From DATAWZ01 sp036266975 (GTDB lineage: Bacteria > Actinomycetota > Thermoleophilia > Solirubrobacterales > Solirubrobacteraceae): a stretch of 30,811 bases of DNA. The notes beneath the pieces are model-generated. The model was given only the letters and a program-made list of their open reading frames with translations. It had not been told where the DNA came from and ran no database searches. A program made the position numbers and the translations under genes. Position 1 is the first letter of the stretch. Every line of letters starts with the position of its first letter. The stretch spans positions 1 to 30,811 of the forward strand of contig DATAWZ010000060.1 in the NCBI GenBank assembly GCA_036266975.1, in the 5' to 3' direction. This document shows, piece after piece, positions 8,462-15,268 of the stretch.

Positions 8462-8509
8462 GTGTAAAGGCGACCTTGACAGAGATCGTTGTCAAGGCTA
8501 CCTTGACAA
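8462..8509 (+). promoter_or_regulatory. Two palindromic operators overlapping a leaderless promoter
   Basis: A perfect 9-bp-arm palindrome lies at 8489-8509 (arms TTGTCAAGG and CCTTGACAA around CTA). A second, imperfect one lies at 8462-8482 (GTGTAAAGG and CCTTGACAG around CGA, 7 of 9 matching). Centres are 27 bp apart. TTGACA (8476-8481) and TACCTT (8499-8504), 17 bp apart, form a good sigma-70-type promoter, placing transcription start at about 8511, on the GTG start codon. A repressor on the proximal site would cover the -10. Confidence 0.72.
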
Positions 8510-8511
8510 CA

Positions 8512-9156
8512 GTGCCCGACGCCGCCCCGACGCCGCCCGAGCCGCATCCCGAGCACGCCGTCATGGCGATGCTGCTCACGACCAACGCGCAGCTCGTCGC
8601 CGACGTGCTGCGCGGCGAGGGGGACCACTCCTCGCACCAGGTCATGCGCGCGATCGCGGCGACGCGGGCCCTGTCGTTGATCGTCGACGACACGCTGCGC
8701 GCGCTCGTCGCGCAGGCCCGCGCGGCGGGCAGCACGTGGGCCGAGGTCGGCGAGGTGCTCCATGTCACGCGCCAGGCCGCCTTCCAGCGATTCGGCGGCG
8801 CTCAGGGAAGCACCGCCGCCGAGGGTGTCCCGACACCGCTCGACGGCGCGGGCGCGATGGCCCTCACCCTGCTGCGTCAGTTCCTGGACCGCCAGTGGGA
8901 CGAGGCCCGCGCCCGCTTCACCACGCGGATGCTCGAGGCGATCTCGGTCGAGCTGCTGCAGAGCGTGCGCGCAAAGGTCGACGACAGGGTCGGCGCCTTC
9001 CAGGCCTTCGGCGCGCCGGAGATCTCCGTGCTGCGCGGCATCACGGTCGTCGAGGTGCCGATGTCCTTCGAGCGCGGCGACGGCTTCGGCCGCGTGACCC
9101 TGAACGCCGACGGGCAGGTCACCGGCATGCTCGTGCGACCCGCGGAGGATCAATGA
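8512..9156 (+). CDS. HTH protein with DUF3887-like C-terminal domain, likely autoregulator
   Basis: A 214-residue protein. A helix-turn-helix of the form TWAEVGEVLHVTRQAAFQRFG lies near residues 76-96, and the C-terminal 100 residues (LTLLRQFLDRQWDEARARFTTRMLEA...GFGRVTLNADGQVTGMLVRP) resemble DUF3887, a domain with a NTF2-like/cystatin-like fold found in small regulatory or secreted proteins. GTG at 8512 is chosen because the promoter predicts transcription starting at that base, i.e. a leaderless mRNA; ATG at 8563 is a shorter alternative. It overlaps the downstream membrane protein gene by 4 nt. I infer that it binds the palindromes in its own promoter and may respond to the membrane partner. 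Confidence 0.8.
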   Translation: MPDAAPTPPEPHPEHAVMAMLLTTNAQLVADVLRGEGDHSSHQVMRAIAATRALSLIVDDTLRALVAQARAAGSTWAEVGEVLHVTRQAAFQRFGGAQGSTAAEGVPTPLDGAGAMALTLLRQFLDRQWDEARARFTTRMLEAISVELLQSVRAKVDDRVGAFQAFGAPEISVLRGITVVEVPMSFERGDGFGRVTLNADGQVTGMLVRPAEDQ

Positions 9157-9770
9157 CCCCCGACCTCAGCACCCAGCGCCGGCGCGCGCTCGCCGGCGCG
9201 ATCGTTCCGGCCGTCGCCTACCTCTTCCTGCGCAAGGCGATCCACAACGCCACGGTGGCGCTGGCGGTCACCGACGCGATCGCCGTCGTCTACCTCGGCG
9301 CGGTGATGATCGCCCGCCGCCGGCTCGAGCCGATCGCGTTGGTGATGATCGTCGTCTTCGCCGTCGCCCTGGCCCTCACCGCGCTCTCCGGCGGCGGCTC
9401 GCTGCCGCTCGAGCTCTCCCGCGCCGTCCCCACCGGGATCATCGGCCTGGCCTGCCTGATCTCCGTCGCGATCGGCAAGCCCGTGCTGGTGGGCATGCTG
9501 CGCCTCACCGCCCGCGGCCACCCCGAGCTGCGCCCCCGCATCGAGGCGGCGCTCGCCGACCCCGACCGGGTCCACCGGCTGACGGTCGTCACGGCGATCC
9601 TCGGCGTGGCGTGCACCGCCGACGCGGCCAGCACCGTCGCACTCGCGTTCACCCTGTCCACGACGTCCTTCGTGGTCACCGCCCGCGCGGTTCGCCTGGC
9701 GATCCTCGGCGCCGGCGTCGCCGTGCTCGCCCTGTACATCCGGATGACTCGCGGGCCCGCTCCCCGCTGA
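9153..9770 (+). CDS. VC0807-like integral membrane protein
   Basis: A 205-residue polytopic membrane protein with about five to six hydrophobic segments (near 13-28, 32-50, 56-75, 88-108, 140-165, 175-195). The 'IGKPVLVGMLR' loop between segments 4 and 5 and the overall plan match the VC0807 family of unknown function. ATG at 9153 overlaps the stop of the HTH/DUF3887 gene (ATGA) with GGAGG 5 nt upstream, so the two are translated together. A role as sensor or transporter partner of the regulator is plausible but not shown. A hairpin 10 bp after the stop may end the operon. Confidence 0.82.
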   Translation: MTPDLSTQRRRALAGAIVPAVAYLFLRKAIHNATVALAVTDAIAVVYLGAVMIARRRLEPIALVMIVVFAVALALTALSGGGSLPLELSRAVPTGIIGLACLISVAIGKPVLVGMLRLTARGHPELRPRIEAALADPDRVHRLTVVTAILGVACTADAASTVALAFTLSTTSFVVTARAVRLAILGAGVAVLALYIRMTRGPAPR

Positions 9771-9779
9771 GGGGGTCAA

Positions 9780-9800
9780 GATCGGGCGTTGGGCCCGGTC
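9780..9800 (+). terminator. Hairpin after the HTH/membrane operon
   Basis: GATCGGGC, loop GTTGG, GCCCGGTC: an 8-bp RNA stem with one G-U pair, 10 nt after the stop at 9770. No T-tract follows, as is common in high-GC actinobacteria, so termination is only likely, not certain. Confidence 0.5.
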
Positions 9801-9810
9801 GATCGGCGGC

Positions 9811-9878
9811 AGCAGGCACAAACGTCCTGCTAAGAGCGCCATCACGGAAGTCAGGTGATCTGACGGTGGCGAACCACC
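9811..9878 (+). promoter_or_regulatory. Three consecutive hairpins in the ribB leader
   Basis: Stems AGCAGG/CCTGCT (9811-9831), GTCAG/CTGAC (9850-9864) and GGTGG-CGAA-CCACC (9865-9878) follow one another in the 161-nt gap before ribB. The last two are directly stacked and the third has a tetraloop-sized loop. I could not match the conserved core of the FMN riboswitch, so this is only a candidate structured leader. Confidence 0.35.
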
Positions 9879-9931
9879 AACGCCGGCGCGAATACTCATC
9901 CTCGAACACGACCAGGAGGAAGAGAAGAGCG

Positions 9932-10642
9932 ATGCAGACCGAACCTCTCACACCCGGCCTTGTGCCCGCCCCGATGATCGACCACCTGCCCGAGGCCGAG
10001 GCCCCGGCGCGCCGGATCCCCGACTCGGTCGAGGCCGCGATCGAGGAGATCCGCCGCGGCGGCATCGCGCTCGTCGTCGACGACGAGTCGCGCGAGAACG
10101 AAGGCGACCTGATCATGGCCGCCGACGCTGCCTCGACGGAGACGACGGCCTTCTTCCTGCGGCACACCTCCGGGGTGATCTGCGCCTCGCTCTGCGACGA
10201 GCGCGCCGACGTGCTCGCGCTGCCGCTGATGGTCGTCGAGAACCAGGAGTCCCAGGGCAGCGCGTTCACGGTCACCGTCGACCTTGCCGGCGGTGTGAGA
10301 ACCGGCATCTCGGCCGCCGACCGCGCCGCGACCATCCGCGGGCTGGCCGACCCGCGGCTCGGCGCCTCGGCCATCGTGTGCCCCGGGCACGTGTTCCCGC
10401 TGCGCGCCCGGACCGGCGGCGTCCTCCGCCGCGCCGGCCACACCGAGGCCGCCGCCGATCTCGCTCGCCTGGCCGGACGCGAGCCCGCCGGCGTCCTGTG
10501 CGAGGTGGTCAGCGAGGACAAGGCGAGCATGGCCCGTGGCCCCGAGCGGCGCGAGCGGGTCCCGATCGCCCGGCGCGTGACCGCCGAGAACCGCCGCTCC
10601 CTGAGGACCAGGCGCGAGCGCATGGGCCAGGTGATCGCGTGA
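9932..10642 (+). CDS. ribB: 3,4-dihydroxy-2-butanone 4-phosphate synthase (RibB)
   Basis: A 236-residue stand-alone RibB, which converts ribulose 5-phosphate to formate and the four-carbon precursor of riboflavin. All core motifs are present: DDESRENEGD (residues 50-59), RHTSGVIC (77-84), GISAADRAATI, and the PGHVFPLRARTGGVLRRAGHTEAAADL block. No GTP cyclohydrolase II domain follows, unlike the common RibBA fusions. Two oddities: a 30-residue proline/acid-rich N-terminal extension, and a C-terminus that after EVVSED departs from the usual GxMARxPDL...I ending and becomes strongly basic (RRERVPIARRV...RRSLRTRRERM). ATG at 9932 has GGAGGAAGAG upstream. GTGA overlap couples it to an SRPBCC gene. 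Confidence 0.88.
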   Translation: MQTEPLTPGLVPAPMIDHLPEAEAPARRIPDSVEAAIEEIRRGGIALVVDDESRENEGDLIMAADAASTETTAFFLRHTSGVICASLCDERADVLALPLMVVENQESQGSAFTVTVDLAGGVRTGISAADRAATIRGLADPRLGASAIVCPGHVFPLRARTGGVLRRAGHTEAAADLARLAGREPAGVLCEVVSEDKASMARGPERRERVPIARRVTAENRRSLRTRRERMGQVIA

Positions 10643-11109
10643 GCGGGGGCGGGTCGGCGATCGAGATCGCGGCCGAGCAGGTCATTGCGTGCTCGGCCGA
10701 GCGGATCTTCGAGGTCATCGTCGACCTGCGCGGCCAGGACCGCTGGCTCTCGCGGTCCTCGTCCTATCGCGGCACCGCTGAGATCTCCGCCAACCCGGCG
10801 ACCCTGGGGACGACCTATCGCGAGCCGGGCCCGCTCGGCGTGCGCAACGGGACGGTGACCGAGCTCGAGCACCCCGCCGCCGTGACCTTCCACCAGCCGA
10901 TGATGTTCAGGTTCGGGCTGGGGACCGCCGACGTGCTGATGCGCTACGCGCTCGTGCCCGAGGGGGGCTCCACGCGGGTCAGGCGGACGGTGCGAGTGAC
11001 CCTCCCGCCGGCCCTGCGCCTCCTGCGCCCGGTGGTGGTGCGGGCTTTCCGGAGCGAGAGCGCGCGCACGCTGCGCGCGCTCAAGGCGTACGCCGACCAA
11101 CTCGGCTGA
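10639..11109 (+). CDS. SRPBCC-family (START-like) ligand-binding protein
   Basis: A 156-residue protein with the SRPBCC/polyketide-cyclase-like pattern: IEIAAEQVIACSAERIFEVIVDLRGQDRWLS at the start, a GTTYREPGPLGVRNGTVTELEHPAAVTFHQ beta-strand run, and a C-terminal helix ending RALKAYADQLG. Such proteins bind hydrophobic small ligands or act as simple cyclases or co-chaperones; the ligand here is unknown. GTG at 10639 overlaps the ribB stop (GTGA), so it is co-transcribed with a riboflavin gene, an unexplained pairing. Its last 29 bp overlap the convergent TetR gene. Confidence 0.85.
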   Translation: MSGGGSAIEIAAEQVIACSAERIFEVIVDLRGQDRWLSRSSSYRGTAEISANPATLGTTYREPGPLGVRNGTVTELEHPAAVTFHQPMMFRFGLGTADVLMRYALVPEGGSTRVRRTVRVTLPPALRLLRPVVVRAFRSESARTLRALKAYADQLG

Positions 11110-11746
11110 GCCGCGCTTCCGCCGGGACGACCAGCACCCCGCGCAGCACGACGTCGGAGATGATCTGGGCGATCTCCTCGGCGCCGAGCCGGCCGTCGGG
11201 GCGGAACCAGTGGTGCAGGGCGTTGACCATGCCGATCAAGGCCTTGATCGCCACCGGGTCCAGCGCACGCAGCGTGTGCGCCTGGACGCCCTCCTGGAAG
11301 ATCCGCACCCACAGCCGCTCGACCTCGGCCTGGCGGGCGCGCAGGTCGGTCCGGCGTGCGCCGGTGAGCGCCCGCGCGTCGCGGTCGTAGATCGCCAGCT
11401 CGCCGCCGCGCTCGAGCAGCGTGCGGGCGTGGGTGCGCAGCAGCCGGTCGAGCTTCTCCGCGGGCGCGAGGTCGGCGTCGACGATCGCCTGGGCGGCCTC
11501 GAGCACCGCCTCGACGTGTTGGGTGAGGACCTCGTGCAGCAGATCCTCCTTGGCCTTGATGTGGTGGTAGAGCGCGCCGCGCTGCACCCCCGCGCGCAGG
11601 CCGATCTCATTGATCGTGGTCGCGTGGTAGCCCTGGGCGGCGAACAGCTCGATCGCGGCGTCGACGATGCGCCGGCGCGTGCTCGCGCCCTTGGGTGTCT
11701 TGGCGACCGGGACGGGCACCGGGGCGGCCGAGGGCGCGTCGGTCAT
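11081..11746 (-). CDS. TetR-family regulator, last gene of the catabolic operon
   Basis: A 221-residue TetR protein. After a 20-residue flexible, PV-rich leader the DNA-binding domain reads RRRIVDAAIELFAAQGYHATTINEIGLRAGVQRGALYHHIKAKEDLLHEVL (about residues 25-75), closely resembling TetR regulators of fatty-acid and acyl-CoA genes (FadR/PaaR-like KstR2 group). The ligand domain is helical with the RPDGRLGAEEIAQIISDVVLRG terminal helices. Its ATG overlaps the stop of the acyl-CoA synthetase (ATGA, 11743-11746), so it is transcribed with the seven-gene operon and most likely controls it, perhaps through the palindrome at 20188-20201 and with an acyl-CoA effector. It ends in a 29-bp convergent overlap. 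Confidence 0.9.
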   Translation of the reverse strand: MTDAPSAAPVPVPVAKTPKGASTRRRIVDAAIELFAAQGYHATTINEIGLRAGVQRGALYHHIKAKEDLLHEVLTQHVEAVLEAAQAIVDADLAPAEKLDRLLRTHARTLLERGGELAIYDRDARALTGARRTDLRARQAEVERLWVRIFQEGVQAHTLRALDPVAIKALIGMVNALHHWFRPDGRLGAEEIAQIISDVVLRGVLVVPAEARLSRVGRRTP

Positions 11747-13263
11747 GTGGTGAGATTGAACTTCTGCGCCTTGCCCGAAGCGGTCCGCGGAAGCGGCTCG
11801 GTCCGCAGGACCCAATGGCGCGGGACCTTGTAGCCGGCAAGCTGCTCGCGGCAGTAGGCCTCCAGCTCGGCCTCGCTGACCGTCGCCTGCTCGCGCGTGA
11901 CCACGAACGCGCGGCCGACCTCGCCCAGCCGGGCGTCCTCGGTGCCCACCACCGCGCACTCGGCGACCGCCGGATGCTCGGCGAGCACGCGCTCGATCTC
12001 GGCCGGATAGACGTTCAGGCCGCCGGAGATGATCATGTCCTTCGAGCGCCCGGCGATGTACAGGAACCCGTCCTCGTCGAGCCAGCCCCGGTCGCCGGTG
12101 CGCAGCCAGTCGCCGAGGAAGGCCGTCGCGGTCTCCTCGGGCTTGTTCCAGTAGCCGAGCATGGTGCACGCGGCGCGGCAGAGGATCTCGCCGTGCTCGC
12201 CGGCGGGCACGTCCAGGCCTTCGTCGTCGACCACGCGCAGCTCGCTGAGCGAGAGCGCCTTGCCCGTCGACCCCGCCTTCTCGCGCGCGTAGCGGGGGTC
12301 CAGGGTGGCCATGATCGTCGGGAACTCCGACTGCCCGTAGCCCTGGACGACCTGCACGCCCGGCAGCGCCTGGTCCAGGCGGTCCAACAGCTCGACCGGC
12401 ACGGGCTCGGCGCCGACGATGATCAGCCGCAGCGAGGAGACGTCATGGCGCTCGAAGGCGCCGGAGTCGAGCACCGCCCGCAGCACGACCGGCACCATGA
12501 CGATCGTCGTCACGCGCTCGCGCGCTACCAGCGCGCACACGTTGTCGGGATCGAAGCCCGAGCTCGGGTGCAGCACGATGCTCGCCCCGCGGAACAGCTC
12601 CGGGGAGAAGATCGAGTGCAGCCCCGCGGCCCAGCACAGCGCCGGGATGGCCAGGTAGACGTCGTCCTCGCGCAGCGGGATGTCGAGCGCCTGCATCGCG
12701 GCGTTGAGCACGATCCCGCGCTGGGTGTGCGTGGCGCCCTTGGGCCGTCCGGTCGTCCCGGAGGTGTACTGGAGCAGCGCGATGTCGTCGGGCACGACCT
12801 GGGGCAACTCGCCCTCGGCGCCGTCGCGAAGGTCGGCGAAGGCGATCTCTCCATCGCCGGCGGCGCCGAACACGACCAGCCGGTGCCCGGCCCGTTCGGC
12901 GGCGATCGGGTGCATCAGCTCCAGGAAGCGGTCCTGCACGAACGTCCACGTCGCTCCCGAGTCGTCGAGGTGGTAGGCGACCTCGTTCGCCCGCAGCAGG
13001 TAGTTGATCGGGACGTTGACGCCGCCCGCCTTGGCGACGGCGAAGAACGCCTCGAGGTACTCGATGCAGTTGTGGGCGAGGATCGCCGCCCGCTCGCCCT
13101 TGGTGAAGCCGGCCGCGACGAGCCCATGCGCGATGTGGTCGGTCCGCTCGTCGAGCTCGCCGTAGGTGAGTCGCTCCTCGCCGAAGGCGATCGCCGTCTT
13201 GTGCGCGTCGCCGCGGGCCAGCCGCCGCTTACGGATGAGATCACCGACCGTGGGTCCGGGCAT
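11743..13263 (-). CDS. Acyl-CoA synthetase (AMP-forming), LvaE-like position
   Basis: A 506-residue adenylate-forming enzyme that activates a carboxylic acid to its CoA thioester via an acyl-AMP. The P-loop motif YTSGTTGRPKG is at residues 166-176, followed by GYGQSE, the hinge region LRTGDRGWLDEDGFLYIAGRSKDMI and the catalytic lysine region LPRTASGK. Specificity cannot be read, although the family neighbours use short to medium-chain or aromatic acids. ATG at 13263 has GGGAG upstream and is 4 nt past the HyuB stop; the end overlaps the TetR start. In the operon it would supply the CoA ester used by the kinase and the dehydrogenase. Confidence 0.92.
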   Translation of the reverse strand: MPGPTVGDLIRKRRLARGDAHKTAIAFGEERLTYGELDERTDHIAHGLVAAGFTKGERAAILAHNCIEYLEAFFAVAKAGGVNVPINYLLRANEVAYHLDDSGATWTFVQDRFLELMHPIAAERAGHRLVVFGAAGDGEIAFADLRDGAEGELPQVVPDDIALLQYTSGTTGRPKGATHTQRGIVLNAAMQALDIPLREDDVYLAIPALCWAAGLHSIFSPELFRGASIVLHPSSGFDPDNVCALVARERVTTIVMVPVVLRAVLDSGAFERHDVSSLRLIIVGAEPVPVELLDRLDQALPGVQVVQGYGQSEFPTIMATLDPRYAREKAGSTGKALSLSELRVVDDEGLDVPAGEHGEILCRAACTMLGYWNKPEETATAFLGDWLRTGDRGWLDEDGFLYIAGRSKDMIISGGLNVYPAEIERVLAEHPAVAECAVVGTEDARLGEVGRAFVVTREQATVSEAELEAYCREQLAGYKVPRHWVLRTEPLPRTASGKAQKFNLTT

Positions 13264-13267
13264 CGGC

Positions 13268-15268
13268 TCAGCTCCCGCCGTCGCTGACGCGCGGCTCGAC
13301 CTTGAGCAGCCGTCCGGTCTCGGGATCGGCGTGCTCGACCAGGTCCACGCCCTCGCGCGGCTGACACCAACCGCCCAGGCTCGCGATCCGCTCGCCGGCG
13401 CCGCTCACGCGCGCGCCGCCCGGCCAGGCGCGCCGCTCCTCGCGCACCCGCTCGCGCAGCGCGTCGGTCGCCCCCCGGTCGACCTCGCCGCCCTCGTCGA
13501 GCACGACCCCGTAGGCGCCGCGCGCCGCGTCGCGGTCGATCGCCCCGTCGCGCGCGTCGCGCGCGACGGCGTCCGGGTCACGCTCGAGGGGATCGCCGAG
13601 CCCGCCGCCGCCGCCCGAGCGCATCGTCACCACGTCGCCGGGCGCGAGCGGGAAGCCGAAGTGCTTGGCCTGCAGCTCGACCAGCTCGCCGTCGAGCGCC
13701 GCGGCGCGGTCGGGCACCGAGCCCGCCTGCAGCAGCCGGTCGGCGCCGCCGCCCTGGCGCACGGCGAAGCGGCTGGTCGACCCGGGGTAGCCGCCGTCGG
13801 TGCCCGGCGAGGGGACCTGCCAGCACGACAGGAAGAAGTGCCCGACCCCGCCGGGCGTCCGCCACGGCGTCCACCCGAGATCGACGCCCTGCCCGCCGCG
13901 GTGGCGGCCCGCGCCGCCCGAGCCCAGGCTCAGCCGCCGCCACAGGTACAGGATCGGGAACTGGAACTCGTTGATCTCGATGTCCGGCACGCTGTTCTGG
14001 AGCTGGCACAGCGAGGCCGCGCAGTCCATGCCGTCGGCGATCGGCTGTGCGCCGCCGCCGGCGGTGCCGCCGTGCATGTCCAGGAACGGGACGAGTTCGC
14101 CGGTCTCCAGCGGCGCGTACATCACCGCGCCGGGCCAGCAGTCGTGCCAGGGCGCCATCACGTGCCCGCGCACGTAGGCCTCGCTGCTCTGCAGCTGCAG
14201 GTCGGCGAGTAGCCGCTGCACGACCTTGAGCACCCGCAGGCCGGTCTCCATGTGCCCCGAGGACGTCGGGGCGGGCATCTGCGGGTTGCAGATCGTCCCG
14301 GACTGGGCGATCACCTCGACGGCCCGGAAGGTGCCCTCGTTGATCGGCAGGTCCGGGGCCAGGGTCATCACCAGCGGCGTGATGGCCATCCCGACCGTCG
14401 TCGCCAGCGAGCAGTTGATGAACCCCTCGGTCTGGGCCGCGGAGCCCGAGAAGTCCAGCGTGAGCTGGTCGCCCTGGACGGTGGCCGCGCAGCGCACGCG
14501 GAAGAGCTCGTTGGCGTGGCCGTTGTGCTCGGCGTAGTCCTCGGCCGTCCAGCTGCCGTCGGGAAGGGTCGCCACCCGGTCGCGCACGGCGCGCTCGGCG
14601 ATGTCCATCGACGCGGCGGCGTAGTCGGCGAACCGGTAGGACCCCCAGCGCTCGATCAGCTCGAGCACGCGCTGCTCGCCGCGGTTGCACGCCGCGATCA
14701 TGCAGCGCACGTCGTTGAGCACCATCGTCGGTACGCGCACGTTGCTCTCGATCAGTCGCCAGACGTCCTCCAGCGGCCGGCCCTCGGAGACGATCTTCAC
14801 CCCGGGCAGGCGCAGCCCCTCGCCGTAGGTCTCGGTCGCCATCGGCGCAAAGCCGCCCGGCGCCATCCCGCCGACGTCGTAGGTGTGTGCCTCGGCCCAG
14901 GCCCAGGCCACCCGCCGGCCCTCGTGGAAGGTCGGCTTGATCACGCCCACGTCGGGCTGGTGGGCGTTGCCGGTCGTGTGCGGGTCATTGCAGATGAACA
15001 CGTCGCCGGGTCGGATCTCGGACTCGTCGATCACCGAGAGCACGTGGCGCACGGCCTGGCGCGCCGGGCCGGCGTGGAAGGCGATGTAGCCGCCGAAGGC
15101 CAGCAGCGCGCCGTCGCCGTCGAGGATGAACGTGGAGAAGTCGACCGCCTCGGCGATCACCGGGCTGCCCGAGGCCCGGATCATCACCGTGCCCATCTCG
15201 TTGGCCACGTTCTCCAGTGCGCGAGTGAAGATCTCGAGATCGACGAGATCGATCGCCTCGGTGGTCAT
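13268..15268 (-). CDS. Hydantoinase B / oxoprolinase-family subunit
   Basis: A 666-residue HyuB-type protein, the partner of HyuA in ATP-dependent amide-ring hydrolases (N-methylhydantoinase, 5-oxoprolinase, caprolactamase) and in acetone or acetophenone carboxylases. The N-terminus fits the family: ALENVANEMGTVMIRASGSPVIAEAVDFSTFILDGDGALLA, then the metal-site-like VFICNDPHTTGNAHQPDVGV near residues 84-103. The C-terminus has the usual MRSGGGGGLGDPLERD loop. Length is longer than simple hydantoinase B (about 510-590). ATG at 15268 has GAGGAGG 7 nt upstream and overlaps the HyuA stop (ATGA). Which of the ring-opening or carboxylating reactions applies cannot be decided here. Confidence 0.9.
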   Translation of the reverse strand: MTTEAIDLVDLEIFTRALENVANEMGTVMIRASGSPVIAEAVDFSTFILDGDGALLAFGGYIAFHAGPARQAVRHVLSVIDESEIRPGDVFICNDPHTTGNAHQPDVGVIKPTFHEGRRVAWAWAEAHTYDVGGMAPGGFAPMATETYGEGLRLPGVKIVSEGRPLEDVWRLIESNVRVPTMVLNDVRCMIAACNRGEQRVLELIERWGSYRFADYAAASMDIAERAVRDRVATLPDGSWTAEDYAEHNGHANELFRVRCAATVQGDQLTLDFSGSAAQTEGFINCSLATTVGMAITPLVMTLAPDLPINEGTFRAVEVIAQSGTICNPQMPAPTSSGHMETGLRVLKVVQRLLADLQLQSSEAYVRGHVMAPWHDCWPGAVMYAPLETGELVPFLDMHGGTAGGGAQPIADGMDCAASLCQLQNSVPDIEINEFQFPILYLWRRLSLGSGGAGRHRGGQGVDLGWTPWRTPGGVGHFFLSCWQVPSPGTDGGYPGSTSRFAVRQGGGADRLLQAGSVPDRAAALDGELVELQAKHFGFPLAPGDVVTMRSGGGGGLGDPLERDPDAVARDARDGAIDRDAARGAYGVVLDEGGEVDRGATDALRERVREERRAWPGGARVSGAGERIASLGGWCQPREGVDLVEHADPETGRLLKVEPRVSDGGS

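Noticed and set aside
9771..9931. FMN riboswitch before ribB
   Set aside because: The conserved FMN-riboswitch core segments could not be found; only generic hairpins are visible.
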